From an uncultured Clostridia bacterium (GTDB lineage: Bacteria > Bacillota > Clostridia > Christensenellales > Borkfalkiaceae): 6,930 nt of DNA. The position numbers and the translations under genes were made by a program. The first letter of the stretch is position 1. Each line of letters starts with the position of its first letter. Location: the NCBI GenBank assembly GCA_900557285.1, contig USSJ01000066.1, positions 1 through 6,930 on the forward strand. The letters run 5' to 3'. This document shows positions 6,035-6,930 of this stretch, one piece after another. Below the pieces are notes generated by a model that was not told where the DNA came from, searched no databases, and saw only the letters and a program-made list of their open reading frames with translations.

Positions 6035-6079
6035 CGTATCCTGAAATCATGAGCGAAAGTCCAAAAAAGAGGTAATTTT

Positions 6080-6930
6080 ATGAAAAAACATATAGCAGTA
6101 CTCGCGGGCGACGGAATCGGCCCCGAGATCACGGACGCCGCCATCGCGGTGATGAAAAAAATCGGCGAAAAATTCGGACATGAATTTGAGTTTGAACAGC
6201 TTCTGATGGGTGTTTGCGCCATCGAAAAGACGGGCGAACCCCTGCCCCAGTACACGATCGACCGCTGCCTCGCATCCGACAGCGTTCTGCTCGGTGCAGT
6301 CGGCGGAGCCGTCGGCGATAAGCGCATCGAAAATCTTCCGGGGCATCTCCGTCCCGAAGCGGGACTTTTAAAGATCCGCGCAGCGCTCGGTCTGTATTCC
6401 AACCTGCGCCCCGCCAAACTTTTCCCTGCCCTTGCCGGCGCCTGCCCGCTCCGCAAAGACATCGCGGAAAAAGGCATTGACCTTGTGGTCGTTCGCGAGC
6501 TCATCGGCGGGATCTATTTCGGAGAACGCGGCAGAGGCGTCGGCGAAGGCGGCGAATTTGCTTACGACACCGAAAAATACAGCGTGGAAGAAGTAAAACG
6601 CATCGCAAAGATCGCTTTTGAACTGGCGCGCAAACGCTGCCATCACGTAACCTCGATCGACAAGGCAAACGTGCTCGAATCTTCCCGTCTGTGGAGAGAA
6701 GTCGTACACGAGGTCGCAAAAGATTACCCCGACGTGGAACTGACCGATATGCTCGTGGACAATACCGCCATGCAGCTCGTGAAAAACCCTTCGCAGTTTG
6801 ACGTGGTGCTCACTTCCAACATTTTCGGCGACATCCTCTCCGACGAAGCCGCCATGATCACGGGGTCCATCGGCATGCTCGCATCCTCTTCACTGGGTGC
6901 CACCAAACGCGGCCTGTACGAACCCATCCA
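6080..6930 (+). CDS. leuB: 3-isopropylmalate dehydrogenase, 3'-truncated by the window edge
   Basis: There are 283 complete codons of an enzyme usually about 355 residues long; the frame is open at the window end. LeuB is an NAD-dependent oxidative decarboxylase that turns 3-isopropylmalate into 2-oxoisocaproate and, in the citramalate route, 3-methylmalate into 2-oxobutyrate. Motifs are the N-terminal AGDGIGPE (9-16), [16 protein letters not shown] (96-111), [14 protein letters not shown] (138-151), Lys195, and DNIFGD-type residues in [13 protein letters not shown] (246-258). By alignment in mind with Thermus LeuB, the substrate arginines are Arg100, Arg110 and Arg139, the catalytic pair is Tyr146 and Lys195, and the metal/substrate aspartates are Asp227, Asp251 and Asp255; all are present. 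The ATG at 6080 follows AAGAGG (6067-6072) by 7 nt. Isocitrate and tartrate dehydrogenases share the fold; the operon settles the call. Confidence 0.94.
   Translation, partial: MKKHIAVLAGDGIGPEITDAAIAVMKKIGEKFGHEFEFEQLLMGVCAIEKTGEPLPQYTIDRCLASDSVLLGAVGGAVGDKRIENLPGHLRPEAGLLKIRAALGLYSNLRPAKLFPALAGACPLRKDIAEKGIDLVVVRELIGGIYFGERGRGVGEGGEFAYDTEKYSVEEVKRIAKIAFELARKRCHHVTSIDKANVLESSRLWREVVHEVAKDYPDVELTDMLVDNTAMQLVKNPSQFDVVLTSNIFGDILSDEAAMITGSIGMLASSSLGATKRGLYEPI

Noticed and set aside
1..6930. CRISPR array, tRNA or rRNA gene, insertion sequence, phage or defence genes
   Set aside because: No direct-repeat/spacer pattern, cloverleaf, rRNA sequence, transposase or integrase frame was seen. The window is filled by biosynthetic genes, one regulator and one lipoprotein.

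Overview
The window is a piece of a branched-chain amino acid biosynthesis locus from what looks like a Clostridia-class Firmicute of intermediate GC. That placement is inferred from strong Shine-Dalgarno sites, sigma-A promoters with extended -10 elements, a Gram-positive style lipoprotein with a Big_2 domain, and LeuC/LeuD subunits of the short clostridial/archaeal type. An affiliation near Christensenellales is possible but cannot be shown from this sequence.

Layout. Positions 1-88 are the last 28 codons of a dihydroxy-acid dehydratase gene (ilvD). After a 78-nt junction with two hairpins comes citramalate synthase (cimA, 167-1744), closed by a strong terminator (1755-1790). A self-contained unit follows: promoter (1866-1894), a lipoprotein with an Ig-like Big_2 domain, a PET-repeat linker and an unassigned C-terminal domain (1943-2896), and a terminator (2937-2974). 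The convergent gap to 3164 is AT-rich and holds a cluster of DnaA-box-like 9-mers. A LysR-type regulator is on the minus strand (3165-4016). It is divergent from leuC (4165-5424), leuD (5497-5985) and leuB (6080 to beyond the window edge). The 148-bp divergent region has a LysR-type T-N11-A dyad, a further half-site next to a -35 box, a near-consensus leuC promoter, and a palindrome whose two arms are both TATAAT -10 elements.

How the genes work together. CimA condenses pyruvate with acetyl-CoA to (R)-citramalate. LeuCD isomerises it and LeuB oxidatively decarboxylates the product to 2-oxobutyrate, the isoleucine precursor. The same LeuCDB enzymes also perform the isopropylmalate steps of leucine synthesis, although no leuA is visible here. 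IlvD performs the dehydration step shared by valine/leucine and isoleucine synthesis. The LysR-type protein is the obvious candidate regulator of leuCDB. The lipoprotein has no evident link to the pathway.

The enzymes are ordinary members of known families. The points worth a second look are regulatory: the leuC-lysR divergent region, the ilvD-cimA hairpin junction and the DnaA-box-like cluster. The uncharacterised lipoprotein is also of interest. I see no clear sign of a wholly new system.
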